Shown here piece after piece: positions 35,725-44,831 of a stretch of DNA of 64,000 nt; the stretch's first letter is position 1; the number at the start of each line of letters is the position of its first letter. The DNA comes from Myxococcota bacterium (GTDB lineage: Bacteria; Myxococcota_A; UBA796; UBA2385). Location: the NCBI GenBank assembly GCA_023150805.1, contig JAKLKF010000015.1, positions 1 through 64,000 of the forward strand. The letters are read 5' to 3'. The notes below the pieces were generated by a model. It was given only the letters and a program-made list of their open reading frames with translations. It searched no databases and was not told where the DNA came from. The position numbers were made by a program, and so were the translations under genes.

Positions 35725-36270
35725 TCAGGGGACGACCGCCCCGTCCTGGACGATGACGTCGTAGGCGTAGCCGGCCCCGAAGTCCTTGTCCGTCACCACC
35801 GTGCCGCGGATGGTCACCACGTCCCCGACGGCCACCGTGTCCTTGATCTGCAAGGTCAGGTCGTGATCTCCGCCGGTGGAGGAGCCGCTGCCGTCCTGGA
35901 GGTGGACCCAGTTGGCGCCCATGATGTTGGGGTTGAACTTCACGACCTTGCCGCGGACGGCGACGGGCTTGCCCGCCAGCTCGGCCTTCTGGGCGAAGAC
36001 CTCGGAGACCGTGCGCGCGTCGGCGCCCTCGGCCTTCGGGACGGCCTCCACCGGGGCCGCGGATGCGTCGGCGCCGTGGGGCGCGGCGGCGGCGGGATCG
36101 GCGGGGGCGGGAGCGGCGCCCGCGGAGCCGTCGATGGGCGGGTGGCCGGGGGGCAGGCCCGCGGGCCCGGTGGCGGCGGCGGGGTCGGCGGCGGGCGCGG
36201 CGCCTTCGGGGGTGGCGGTCGGGGCCTGGGAGTCGCAGGCCAGGAGGACGGAGAGGAGGAGGACGAGCAC
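35725..36270 (-). CDS. OB-fold lipoprotein
   Basis: A 181-residue lipoprotein (lipobox VLLACDSQ) with a long Ala/Pro-rich linker to about residue 80. An OB-fold domain follows (GKPVAVRGKVVKFNPNIMG, NWVHLQDGSG, DVVTIRGTVV). This matches the small periplasmic OB domains found with cytochrome or redox systems (NrfJ-like); function unproven. It is divergent from the rnf operon, 279 bases away, and may share its control region. The weak GTG start follows GAGGTG. Confidence 0.7.
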   Translation of the reverse strand: MLVLLLSVLLACDSQAPTATPEGAAPAADPAAATGPAGLPPGHPPIDGSAGAAPAPADPAAAAPHGADASAAPVEAVPKAEGADARTVSEVFAQKAELAGKPVAVRGKVVKFNPNIMGANWVHLQDGSGSSTGGDHDLTLQIKDTVAVGDVVTIRGTVVTDKDFGAGYAYDVIVQDGAVVP

Positions 36271-36376
36271 GGGGACACCTCGGCGAGGGGGCCCGCTGCG
36301 CTATCCGACGCCAGCCGCCCTGGGAAGCGACGCGCGGTCGCGGGTGACGCTGCGGCCTGCCGGCCGCGCCCTGTGC

Positions 36377-36382
36377 TACCTG
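36377..36382 (+). promoter_or_regulatory. -10-like element upstream of rnf operon
   Basis: GTGCTACCTGG contains TACCTG, the best -10-like hexamer on the plus strand between the OB-fold lipoprotein and rnfB. It would give a leader of about 165 bases. Confidence 0.25.
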
Positions 36383-36489
36383 GCCCGAGTCTTGCCAGTG
36401 GCAACCCCCCTGATGTCCCCAGCTCCCCGCCCGGCCCCCGTCCTGCCGCTTCCCGCCCCTCCTCGCTGGGCGGAAAGCTCCACGCCCCC

Positions 36490-36503
36490 GTGTGCGAGCA
36501 CAC
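36490..36503. promoter_or_regulatory. Candidate operator palindrome upstream of rnfB
   Basis: GTGTGC-GA-GCACAC is a perfect inverted repeat with a two-base centre, 46 bases before the rnfB start codon and downstream of the TACCTG element. It could be an operator or a short hairpin in the leader. The regulator is unknown. Confidence 0.35.
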
Positions 36504-36549
36504 ACTGCCCCCCCACGGCGGCCCTCCCTCCAGCCCCGGCCCCCCTCGC

Positions 36550-37410
36550 ATGACGGTCATCACCGCCATCGCCACCCTCGGCGGCCTCTGCGTCCTGCTG
36601 GCCCTGCTGCTGGTCCTGGCGGACCGCAAGCTCCAGGTGTTCGAGGACCCCCGCATCGACGTCGTCGAGGACCTGCTCCCCCACGCCAACTGCGGCGCCT
36701 GCGGCCAGCCCGGCTGTCGCTCCTTCGCCGAGGCCCTGGTCGGCGGGCGCGCCCAGCCGGCCCAGTGCACCGTCGGCACGGCTGACTCCCGCCAGGCCAT
36801 CGCCGCCTTCCTGGGGGTCGACGTCGGGGCCGCCGACAAGCGGGTGGCCCGCCTGGCCTGCGCCGGCGGCAGCAACGTCGCCCGTGACCGCGCCCTCTAC
36901 CGGGGCACCTCGTCCTGCGCGGCGGCGGCGACCGTCGGCGGCGGCAAGGGCTGCACCTGGGGCTGCCTGGGCCTGGCCGACTGCGCGACCGCCTGCACCT
37001 TCGGCGCCATCACGATGGACGCGCACGACCTGCCCGTCGTGGACGAGGAGAAGTGCACGGCCTGCGGTGACTGCGTGCTGGCCTGTCCCAAGGACCTCTT
37101 CAGCATCCAGCCGGCCCGCCACCGCCTGTGGGTGGCCTGCCGCTCGGCCCTCGCCGGCGACGAGATCCTCGCCGACTGCGAGGTCGCCTGCACCGCCTGC
37201 GGCCGCTGCGCCATGGACGCGCCCGGCCTCATCACCATGAAGGGCAACCTGCCCGTCATCGACTACGCCCGCGGTCCCCTGAGCCCGGTCCCGACCGAGC
37301 GGTGCCCCACCGGCGCCATCGTCTGGCTGGACGAACACCAGGGTCCCGTCAAGGGCGCCGCCGCTCACCCCGTCATCCGCAAGGGGCCCCGCCCCGCCGC
37401 CCGCACCTGA
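36550..37410 (+). CDS. rnfB: Rnf complex subunit B, with one ferredoxin cluster lost
   Basis: A 286-residue iron-sulfur protein, the entry point for ferredoxin electrons in the Rnf ion pump. The N-terminal anchor helix is LGGLCVLLALLLVLA. The 4Fe-4S domain is CGACGQPGC plus a later Cys. Next come the conserved CTWGCLGLADCATACTFGAI and CTACGDCVLACP clusters. The final double-ferredoxin unit is altered: motif one reads CTACGRC with the fourth Cys replaced (AMDAPG), and motif two has lost its first three Cys but keeps CPTGAI. In this fold Cys 1-3 and 8 bind one cluster and Cys 4-7 the other, so exactly one cluster is gone. It heads an operon; ATG 36550. Confidence 0.9.
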   Translation: MTVITAIATLGGLCVLLALLLVLADRKLQVFEDPRIDVVEDLLPHANCGACGQPGCRSFAEALVGGRAQPAQCTVGTADSRQAIAAFLGVDVGAADKRVARLACAGGSNVARDRALYRGTSSCAAAATVGGGKGCTWGCLGLADCATACTFGAITMDAHDLPVVDEEKCTACGDCVLACPKDLFSIQPARHRLWVACRSALAGDEILADCEVACTACGRCAMDAPGLITMKGNLPVIDYARGPLSPVPTERCPTGAIVWLDEHQGPVKGAAAHPVIRKGPRPAART

Positions 37411-37421
37411 GAGAGGACGAC

Positions 37422-40400
37422 ATGAAGGCCCGTGACCTCATCGAGGCAGTCAAGAAGGTGTTTCCCGGACAACAGGACGCGGCGGCGACCGCTGTGAAGT
37501 ACCCCGGCGAGCGCGCAGCCCTGGACGGCAACACCGCCGTCATCATGTGCGAGCGCGAGTCGACCGACGGCGCGGGCGCCTACCCGATCACCCCCTCGAC
37601 GCAGATGGGCGAGTACTGGGCCGAGAACGCCGCCGCCGGGCACGTCAACATCTCCGGCCGCCCGCTCATCTTCATCGAGCCCGAGGGCGAGCACGCCGCC
37701 GCCGCCGTCACCGCCGGCCTCTCGATGACCGGCCTGCGGGCCGCGAACTTCAGCTCGGGCCAGGGCATCGCCTACATGCACGAGTCGCTGTACGCGGCGG
37801 TGGGCAAGCGGCTGACCTACGTGCTCAACATCGGCGCGCGGGCCATGACCAAGGCCAACCTCAACGTGCACGCCGGCCACGACGACTACCACGCCGTCGA
37901 CGACACGGGCTTCTTCCAGCTCTTCGCCAAGAACGCCCAGCACGCCGCCGACCTCAACATCATCTGCCACCGGATCGCCGAGCTGGCGCTGACCCCGGGC
38001 ATCATCGCCCAGGACGGCTTCCTGACGACCCACCTCATCGAGTCGCTGCAGGTGCCCGAGCGCGAGCTGATCGCCGAGTACCTGGGCCGCCCCGACGACC
38101 TCATCGACACGCCGACCCCCGCGCAGCGGATCATCTACGGTGACAAGCGCCGTCGCATCCCGCTGCTGTGGGACATCGACAACCCGGTCATGGCCGGCCT
38201 GGTGCAGAACCAGGACAGCTACATGCAGTCCGTCGCGGCCCAGCGGCCCTTCTTCTTCGACCACATCGAAGAGCTCACCAACCAGGCCATGGCCGAGTAC
38301 GGCGCGCTCACCGGCCGCTACTACGACCGCGTGATGACCTGGAAGGCCGAGGAGGCCGACTACCTGCTGCTGGGCCAGGGCAGCGTCATCCCCTCCTGCG
38401 AGGTGGTGGCCGACTACCTGTTCAAGACCCGCGGCCTGAAGGTCGGCGTCGTCGACCTGGTCATGTTCCGCCCCTTCCCGGCCGACCGGCTCGCCGCCAT
38501 CCTCAAGGGCAAGAAGGCCGTCACCATCCTGGAGCGCCTCGACCAGCCGCTGGCCGTCGACCTGCCGCTGGCCCGCGAGGTCCGCGCGGTCCTCAGCAAG
38601 TGCCTGGAGAACGGCCGGGACCCGGCGCACCCGCTGCACAAGGGCCTGCCCGCCTGGACGAGGATGACCGACGCCCCGGTGGTCTACTCGGGCTCCTTCG
38701 GCATGGGCAGCCGCGACCTGCAGCCCGAGGGCATCATCGGCGCGGTGGAGAACATGCTGCCCGAGGGCGCCCGCAAGCCCTTCTTCTACCTGTCGATCGA
38801 CTTCCTGCGCGACAAGCCCTACACCCCCAAGCAGCGGATGTACCAGGAGCAGATCGCCCAGTCCTACCCGCGGGTCGCCGAGCTGACCGTCAAGGGCAGC
38901 GAGAACCCGAACCTGATGCCCGATGGCGCCATCACGGTGCGCTTCCACAGCATCGGCGGCTGGGGCGCCATCACGACCGGCAAGAACCTGGCGATGACCC
39001 TGTTCGACCTGCTGGGCTACCACATCAAGGCCAACCCCAAGTACGGCAGCGAGAAGAAGGGGCAGCCCACCACCTACTACCTGTCCGCCGCCCCCGAGCC
39101 GATCCGGGTGAACTGCGAGTACATCTTCGTCGACGTCGTGCTGTCGCCCGACCCCAACGTCTTCGGGCACACCAACGCCCTGGCCGGCCTCAAGCAGGGC
39201 GGCGTCTTCATCATCCAGAGCGACAAGAAGACGCCCGAGGCGGTCTGGCAGAGCATCCCGGCCGTCTTCCGGCAGCTCATCGTCAAGAAGGACATCAGGC
39301 TCTACGCGCTCGACGGCTTCCAGATCGCCCGGGACGAGGCGACCGACCCCGAGCTGCAGCTGCGCATGCAGGGCATCGCCTTCCAGGGCGCCTTCTTCGC
39401 CGCCAGCCCGGTGATGAAGCAGGCCGGCCTGACCGACAAGCAGCTCCTCGACGCGATCCGCTCCCAGCTCCAGCACAAGTTCGGGGCCAAGGGCGCGCGG
39501 GTGGTCGAGGACAACATGCGCGTCGTCAAGCGCGGCTTCGACGAGATGATGGCCGTGCCCCACGGCGCGGTCGCCGACGCGCCGCCGGTCGACGACACCG
39601 CCGGCGAGCCGCTGTTCAAGGAGCCGGCGCTGCCCGAGCTGATCAAGCGCCGCCCGCGCGGCCAGGAGGCGGCCACCGACGTGCACCGCTTCTGGGAGCA
39701 GACGGGCAACTTCTACGCCCGCGGCATGGGCAACGACAACATCACCGACCCCTTCATCGGCCTGGGCATCATGCCCGCGATCACGGCCACCTTCCGTGAC
39801 ATGACGGGCATCCGCTTCACCCACCCCGTCTGGGTGCCGGAGAACTGCACGGCCTGCGGCAAGTGCTACACGGTCTGTCCGGACACGGCGATCCCCGGCC
39901 TGGTCAACGAGGTCGGCCAGGTCCTCGAGACGGTGGTCAACCGCGTGCAGAAGCACGGCCACAAGGTCGAGCACCTGCCGCGGGCCAGCCGGACCATCGA
40001 GAAGCACCTGCGCGCCATCTTCGCCGAGGCCACCGAGAAGGACAGCGTCGCCGGGATGATGGAGGACGCGATCGGCCGCACCATCCGCGAGGCGGCCGAC
40101 GACCAGCGCGAGGCGGTGCGCGCCGAGCTGGAGCTGTTCCGCAAGGAGCTCGGCGGCTTCAAGCTGGCGCTGACCCGCCCCTACTGGACGGTCCGGGAGC
40201 AGAAGGAGAAGGGCAGCGGCGGCCTGCTGTCGATCACGGTGAACCCGACCACCTGCAAGGGCTGCATGGAGTGCGTCGCGGTCTGCGACGACGACGCGCT
40301 GCGGCCCATCACCCAGACCGAGGACTCCACCGTCCAGCTCCGCCGGGACTGGGACTTCTGGATGGACCTGCCGACCACGCCCGAGAAGTTCATCCGCATC

Positions 40401-42407
40401 GACGACCTGGAGGAGGGCGTCGGCGCCCTGGAGACCCTGCTGCTGGACAAGCGCAACTACCTCTCGGTCACCAGCGGCGACGGCGCCTGCCTGGGCTGCG
40501 CCGAGAAGACTGCCATCCACCTCTTCGTCGCGACGGTCGAGGCGCTGATGCAGGGGCGGGTCAAGCGCCACCTGGTGGCGCTGGACGACCTGATCGCGCG
40601 GCTGGAGCAGCACGTGCAGCTCAAGCTGATGCGCGGCCTGGACGTGGGGGACCCCCGCACCATCGCCCGCATCGTCGAGAGCATGGGCAACCAGGACGTC
40701 ACGCTGGCCTCGATCGCGCAGCAGGCCGAGAAGCTGCGCGGCGGCGACCCCATCGACCAGGACTGGCTCAAGCGGGTCACCGGCCTGGTGGGCGAGCTCA
40801 AGGCGCTGAAGTGGCGCTACACCCAGGGCGTGACCGGCAACGGCCGCTCGACCATGGGCATGCTCAACTCGACGGGCTGCTCGTCGGTGTGGGGCAGCAC
40901 CTGGCCCTTCAACCCCTACCCCTTCCCCTGGGCCAACCACCTGTTCCAGGACTCCACCTCGATGGCCATGGGTGTCTTCGAGGGGCACATGGCCAAGATG
41001 GCCGAGGGCTTCCGCGCCATCCGCAAGGCCGAGCTGGAGCTGGCCGGCAAGTACGATCCCAAGAAGCACGACGAGGCCTTCACCTTCTTCGGCTGGCAGC
41101 AGTTCACCGACGAGGAGTGGGAGCTGTGCCCGCCCGTCGTGGCGGTGGGCGGTGACGGCGCGATGTACGACATCGGCTTCCAGAACCTCAGCCGCGCGCT
41201 GATGTCGGGCAAGCCGATCAAGGTGGTGGTCCTGGACACCCAGGTCTACAGCAACACCGGCGGCCAGGCCTGCACCTCGGGCTTCATCGGCCAGGTCAGC
41301 GACATGGCCCAGTACGGCAAGGCCATCAAGGGCAAGGAGGAGATCCGCAAGGAGATCGGCCTCATCGGCATGGCGCACCGCACGACCTATGTCCTGCAGA
41401 GCACCATCGCCAACCCGGGCCACATGATCGACGGCTTCATCAAGGGCCTGAAGGCGCGCCGGCCGGCGCTGTTCAACCTGTACACCTCCTGCATGCCCGA
41501 GCACGGCATCGGCGACGATCTCGGCTACGCCCAGGGCAAGCTGGCGGTCGAGTCCCGCGCCTACCCGCTGTTCAAGTACGATCCGGACAAGGGCAAGACC
41601 CCGCAGGAGTGCTTCGACCTGGACGGAAACCCGGCCATGGAGCTGGACTGGCCGGTCTACAAGCTGCACTACCGGGAGGGTGGTCGCACGCAGGTCATGG
41701 AGCTGCCGATGACCTTCGCCGACTTCGCCGTCACCGAGGCGCGGTTCCGCAAGCACTTCCGGGTGGCCCCGCCGGACACCTGGAACGACAACATGGTGCC
41801 GCTGCACGACTTCCTCGGCATGGACGAGGGCGAGCGCGAGGGTCGCTTCCCCTACATCTGGACGGTCAACAAGAAGCAGCAGCTCTCCCGGCTGCTGGTC
41901 GCCAAGCCGATCGTGCAGTCCTGCGAGGAACGCAGGGACTTCTGGGTCTTGCTCAAGGCCATCGCGAGGGTCGACGAGCAGCAGGTCGACCGGTCCAGCA
42001 TCGAGGCCGAGGTCCGGCAGGATGTCGTCAACCGCCTGGCCAACGGGCTGATGCAGCTCGTCGGCGGGCAGGGCGCCGGCGCGGCAGTGACCCTCACCTC
42101 GACACCCGGCCCCTCGGCGGCGCCTGTGGCCTCCTCCGGCAACGGCGCCGGCGGCGCCTACATGGCACCCTGGATCGACACGGCCCAGTGCACCGCCTGC
42201 GACGAGTGCATCAAGATCAACCCCAAGGTCTTCGTGTACAACGCCGACAAGAAGGTGGTGATCAAGGACGCCATGGCCGGGACCTTCGAGCAGCTCGTCA
42301 AGGCGGCCGAGAAGTGCACCGCGCAGGTCATCCACCCCGGGCTGCCCGCCGATCCCACCGCCAAGGGCATGGACAAGCTCGTGGCCCGCGCCCAGAAGTA
42401 CAACTAG
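37422..42407 (+). CDS. Long pyruvate:ferredoxin oxidoreductase with fused C-terminal ferredoxin
   Basis: A 1,661-residue single-chain 2-oxoacid oxidoreductase, versus about 1,200 for classical PFOR. It converts pyruvate and CoA to acetyl-CoA and CO2, reducing ferredoxin. Domains in order: pyrimidine-binding (TDGAGAYPITPSTQMGEYW, residues 45-65), transketolase-like C domain, gamma domain (SIGGWGAITTGK), then the double 4Fe-4S region with CTACGKCYTVC (809) and CKGCMECVAVC (945). The TPP domain has GACLGCAEK (1023), TGCSSVWGS (1153), GGDGAMYDIGFQN (1244) and YTSCMPEHG, which together give the third cluster and TPP/Mg site. After a Gly/Ala/Pro linker, residues 1590-1632 form a single-cluster ferredoxin (CTACDEC plus a distal Cys). 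Long insertions separate the cluster motifs. ATG 37422 is 11 bases after rnfB, and rnfC follows in 10 bases. Confidence 0.93.
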   Translation: MKARDLIEAVKKVFPGQQDAAATAVKYPGERAALDGNTAVIMCERESTDGAGAYPITPSTQMGEYWAENAAAGHVNISGRPLIFIEPEGEHAAAAVTAGLSMTGLRAANFSSGQGIAYMHESLYAAVGKRLTYVLNIGARAMTKANLNVHAGHDDYHAVDDTGFFQLFAKNAQHAADLNIICHRIAELALTPGIIAQDGFLTTHLIESLQVPERELIAEYLGRPDDLIDTPTPAQRIIYGDKRRRIPLLWDIDNPVMAGLVQNQDSYMQSVAAQRPFFFDHIEELTNQAMAEYGALTGRYYDRVMTWKAEEADYLLLGQGSVIPSCEVVADYLFKTRGLKVGVVDLVMFRPFPADRLAAILKGKKAVTILERLDQPLAVDLPLAREVRAVLSKCLENGRDPAHPLHKGLPAWTRMTDAPVVYSGSFGMGSRDLQPEGIIGAVENMLPEGARKPFFYLSIDFLRDKPYTPKQRMYQEQIAQSYPRVAELTVKGSENPNLMPDGAITVRFHSIGGWGAITTGKNLAMTLFDLLGYHIKANPKYGSEKKGQPTTYYLSAAPEPIRVNCEYIFVDVVLSPDPNVFGHTNALAGLKQGGVFIIQSDKKTPEAVWQSIPAVFRQLIVKKDIRLYALDGFQIARDEATDPELQLRMQGIAFQGAFFAASPVMKQAGLTDKQLLDAIRSQLQHKFGAKGARVVEDNMRVVKRGFDEMMAVPHGAVADAPPVDDTAGEPLFKEPALPELIKRRPRGQEAATDVHRFWEQTGNFYARGMGNDNITDPFIGLGIMPAITATFRDMTGIRFTHPVWVPENCTACGKCYTVCPDTAIPGLVNEVGQVLETVVNRVQKHGHKVEHLPRASRTIEKHLRAIFAEATEKDSVAGMMEDAIGRTIREAADDQREAVRAELELFRKELGGFKLALTRPYWTVREQKEKGSGGLLSITVNPTTCKGCMECVAVCDDDALRPITQTEDSTVQLRRDWDFWMDLPTTPEKFIRIDDLEEGVGALETLLLDKRNYLSVTSGDGACLGCAEKTAIHLFVATVEALMQGRVKRHLVALDDLIARLEQHVQLKLMRGLDVGDPRTIARIVESMGNQDVTLASIAQQAEKLRGGDPIDQDWLKRVTGLVGELKALKWRYTQGVTGNGRSTMGMLNSTGCSSVWGSTWPFNPYPFPWANHLFQDSTSMAMGVFEGHMAKMAEGFRAIRKAELELAGKYDPKKHDEAFTFFGWQQFTDEEWELCPPVVAVGGDGAMYDIGFQNLSRALMSGKPIKVVVLDTQVYSNTGGQACTSGFIGQVSDMAQYGKAIKGKEEIRKEIGLIGMAHRTTYVLQSTIANPGHMIDGFIKGLKARRPALFNLYTSCMPEHGIGDDLGYAQGKLAVESRAYPLFKYDPDKGKTPQECFDLDGNPAMELDWPVYKLHYREGGRTQVMELPMTFADFAVTEARFRKHFRVAPPDTWNDNMVPLHDFLGMDEGEREGRFPYIWTVNKKQQLSRLLVAKPIVQSCEERRDFWVLLKAIARVDEQQVDRSSIEAEVRQDVVNRLANGLMQLVGGQGAGAAVTLTSTPGPSAAPVASSGNGAGGAYMAPWIDTAQCTACDECIKINPKVFVYNADKKVVIKDAMAGTFEQLVKAAEKCTAQVIHPGLPADPTAKGMDKLVARAQKYN

Positions 42408-42417
42408 CAGGTCACCC

Positions 42418-43809
42418 ATGTCGGCCTCGTCCCACAAGACCTTCCGGCACGGGGTGCACCCCCCCGAGCAGAAGGACGACACCAAGGACCTGCCCATCCG
42501 GCAGTTCCCCTTCGCGCCGTCCCTGGCCGTGCCGCTGTCCCAGCACATCGGAAAGCCCGCGCGGCCCGTGGTGCGCGAGGGGCAGGAGGTCCGGCGGGGC
42601 CAGCTCATCGCCGAGCCCGACGGCGTGATGTCGGTCGCGATGCACGCACCGGCCTCGGGCACGGTGAAGCGCATCGGGCTGTTGCCCGGGGGCTCGGGGA
42701 TGGTGCCCGGGATCTGGATCGCGCCCTTCCCGGGCTCGACCCAGGAGGTGACCGAGGGCACGCCCGTCCACCCCGACACCGCCTCGCCCCAGGAGATCCT
42801 GCAGGCGATCCAGCGGGCCGGGGTGGTGGGCCTGGGCGGGGCGGCCTTCCCCACCCACGTCAAGCTGACCGTGCCGGCGGGAAAGGTCATCGACACCGTG
42901 ATCATCAACGGCGTCGAGTGCGAGCCCTACCTGACCACCGACCACCGCGTGATGCTGGAGCAGGACGCCGACATCTTCCACGGCATCCGCTACCTGCTGC
43001 GGCTCACGGGCGCGCCGCGCTGCATCATCGGCGTCGAGTCGAACAAGCCCGACGCCGTGGCGCACCTGCAGGCCCGCGTGCCGGCGGGGCTGCCGGTGAC
43101 GGTGGAGATGGTGCCGGTCAAGTACCCGCAGGGCGCCGAGAAGATGTTGATCACCGCGCTGCTGGGCCGGGAGGTCCCCTCGGGCGGCCTGCCCTCGGAC
43201 GTGGGCGTCGTCGTCGTCAACGTGGCCACCACCGCCGAGATCGGCCGCCTGCTGCCGCACGGCGGCGGGATCCAGGAGCGGGTGATCACCATCGGCGGCC
43301 CCGGGGTCAAGAAGAAGGGCAACTACCGGATCCCCATCGGCACCCCGCTGCGCTTCCTGCTGGAGACGGTGGGTGTCGAGGACGATCTCACCACGGTCTT
43401 CCTGGGCGGGCCCATGATGGGCCGCGCCGCGACCAGCCTGGATCTGTCCATCACCAAGGGCACCAGCGGCGTCATCGCCTTCACCAAGCGCCAGACCGGC
43501 AAGGAGGCGCAGGCGCGCGAGTATCCCTGCATCCGCTGCGGCGAGTGCGTCGAGGCCTGCCCCATCTTCCTCAACCCCAGCCAGCTCGGGCTGCTCGCGC
43601 GCGTGGGGCGCTACGAGGAGATGGCCAGCGACTTCCACCTGCTGGACTGCTTCGAGTGCGGATCCTGCAGCTTCGTCTGCCCGGCTCACATCCCCCTCGT
43701 CCACCGCTTCCGCGTGGCCAAGGCCGCGGTGCGCAAGGAGCGTGCGGCCGCCGCCTCGAAGCAAGCAGCCCAGAAGGAAGTCGAGCGGGTGAAGGCGGAG
43801 CACACATGA
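42418..43809 (+). CDS. rnfC: Rnf complex subunit C
   Basis: A 463-residue peripheral subunit that passes electrons to NAD. The family opening is GVHPPEQKDDT and LSQHIGKPARP, then HAPASGTVKRIG. The flavin/NADH-binding region is AGVVGLGGAAFPTHVKL and NGVECEPYLTTD. Two C-terminal 4Fe-4S motifs are complete: CIRCGECVEACP and CFECGSCSFVCP. The C-terminus is a short Lys/Ala/Glu-rich helix, not the very long repeat tail of enterobacterial RsxC. The start lies 10 bases after the PFOR stop. It overlaps rnfD by four bases. Confidence 0.95.
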   Translation: MSASSHKTFRHGVHPPEQKDDTKDLPIRQFPFAPSLAVPLSQHIGKPARPVVREGQEVRRGQLIAEPDGVMSVAMHAPASGTVKRIGLLPGGSGMVPGIWIAPFPGSTQEVTEGTPVHPDTASPQEILQAIQRAGVVGLGGAAFPTHVKLTVPAGKVIDTVIINGVECEPYLTTDHRVMLEQDADIFHGIRYLLRLTGAPRCIIGVESNKPDAVAHLQARVPAGLPVTVEMVPVKYPQGAEKMLITALLGREVPSGGLPSDVGVVVVNVATTAEIGRLLPHGGGIQERVITIGGPGVKKKGNYRIPIGTPLRFLLETVGVEDDLTTVFLGGPMMGRAATSLDLSITKGTSGVIAFTKRQTGKEAQAREYPCIRCGECVEACPIFLNPSQLGLLARVGRYEEMASDFHLLDCFECGSCSFVCPAHIPLVHRFRVAKAAVRKERAAAASKQAAQKEVERVKAEHT

Positions 43810-44831
43810 GCGGCCTGGACAAGACCCTGCTGGTCTCCTCGTCCCCCCACGTGCGAAAGGGGCGGGCGGTCGACCGCATCATGTTCGAGGTGATGCTGGC
43901 CCTGCTGCCGGCCGTGGCGTGGTCGCTGTGGTCCTTCGGCCTCGGGGCTCTGTTCACCCTGCTGACCGCGATCGCCGCCAGCGTGCTGGCCGAGCACCTC
44001 GCCTGCCGGATGGTGGGCCGTCCCTCCACCGTGCGCGACGGCTCCGCCATGCTCACCGGGCTGCTCTTCGGCCTCACCCTGCCGCCGGGCCTGGCCCTGT
44101 GGATGGTGGTGGTGGGCGCCTTCATCGCCATCTTCCTGGGCAAGGCCCTCTTCGGCGGGTTGGGCTACAACCCCTTCAACCCGGCCCTGGTCGGACGCGC
44201 CGTGATGCAGGCGACCTTCCCCGTCGCGATGACCACCTGGGTCGCCTCCACCGCGCCCGAGCGCTTCACCCGCCTGCCGTCGACGACGCTGGCCTGGCCC
44301 CTGACCCAGCCGGTCGTCGACGTGGTCTCCGGGCCCACGCCCCTGTCCGCCTGGAAGTTCTCCCACCAGGCGACGGACGCCGCGGACCTGTTCATGGGAT
44401 CGACCATGGGCTCGGCGGGCGAGACCAGCGCCCTGCTCATCCTGCTGGGCGGCGTCTACCTGGTCGGCCGCAAGGTGATGGGCTGGCGCATCCCGGTCAC
44501 CATCCTGGCCACGGTCGCCGTCGTCAGCGGTGCCTTGTGGCTGTGGGATCCCACGACCTACGCCTCGCCCTGGTTCCACCTGTTCTCCGGCGGGCTGATG
44601 CTCGGCGCCGTGTTCATGGCCACCGACATGGTCGGCTCGCCGATGACCCACACCGGCGTGGTGCTCTACGGCATCCTCATCGGCGTGCTGGTGGTCGTGA
44701 TCCGGACCTGGGCGGGCATGCCCGAGGGTGTGATGTACGCGATCCTTCTCGGAAACGCCCTGGCGCCCCACCTGGACCGGCTGATCCAGCCGCGGGTCTA
44801 CGGCACCACCCGCAAGGGGAAGGCTCCATGA
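43806..44831 (+). CDS. rnfD: Rnf complex subunit D
   Basis: A 341-residue integral subunit related to NqrB. It begins SSSPHVRKGRAVDRIMFEV and has about nine or ten helices. GSAMLTGLLFGLTLPPG is the conserved helix pair. The covalent FMN attachment region reads SGPTPLSAWK, with the acceptor Thr near residue 178. The Gly/Asn motif is GGLGYNPFNPALVGRA. The ATGA overlaps with rnfC and rnfG show translational coupling. It forms part of the ion-translocating core with RnfA and RnfE. Confidence 0.95.
   Translation: MSGLDKTLLVSSSPHVRKGRAVDRIMFEVMLALLPAVAWSLWSFGLGALFTLLTAIAASVLAEHLACRMVGRPSTVRDGSAMLTGLLFGLTLPPGLALWMVVVGAFIAIFLGKALFGGLGYNPFNPALVGRAVMQATFPVAMTTWVASTAPERFTRLPSTTLAWPLTQPVVDVVSGPTPLSAWKFSHQATDAADLFMGSTMGSAGETSALLILLGGVYLVGRKVMGWRIPVTILATVAVVSGALWLWDPTTYASPWFHLFSGGLMLGAVFMATDMVGSPMTHTGVVLYGILIGVLVVVIRTWAGMPEGVMYAILLGNALAPHLDRLIQPRVYGTTRKGKAP

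Noticed and set aside
37365-42908. Very long open frame on the minus strand opposite the PFOR gene
   Set aside because: It is the codon-shadow of a GC-rich gene. The translation is low-complexity Leu/Gly/Ala/Asp/Val with no domain, whereas the plus strand carries all PFOR motifs.
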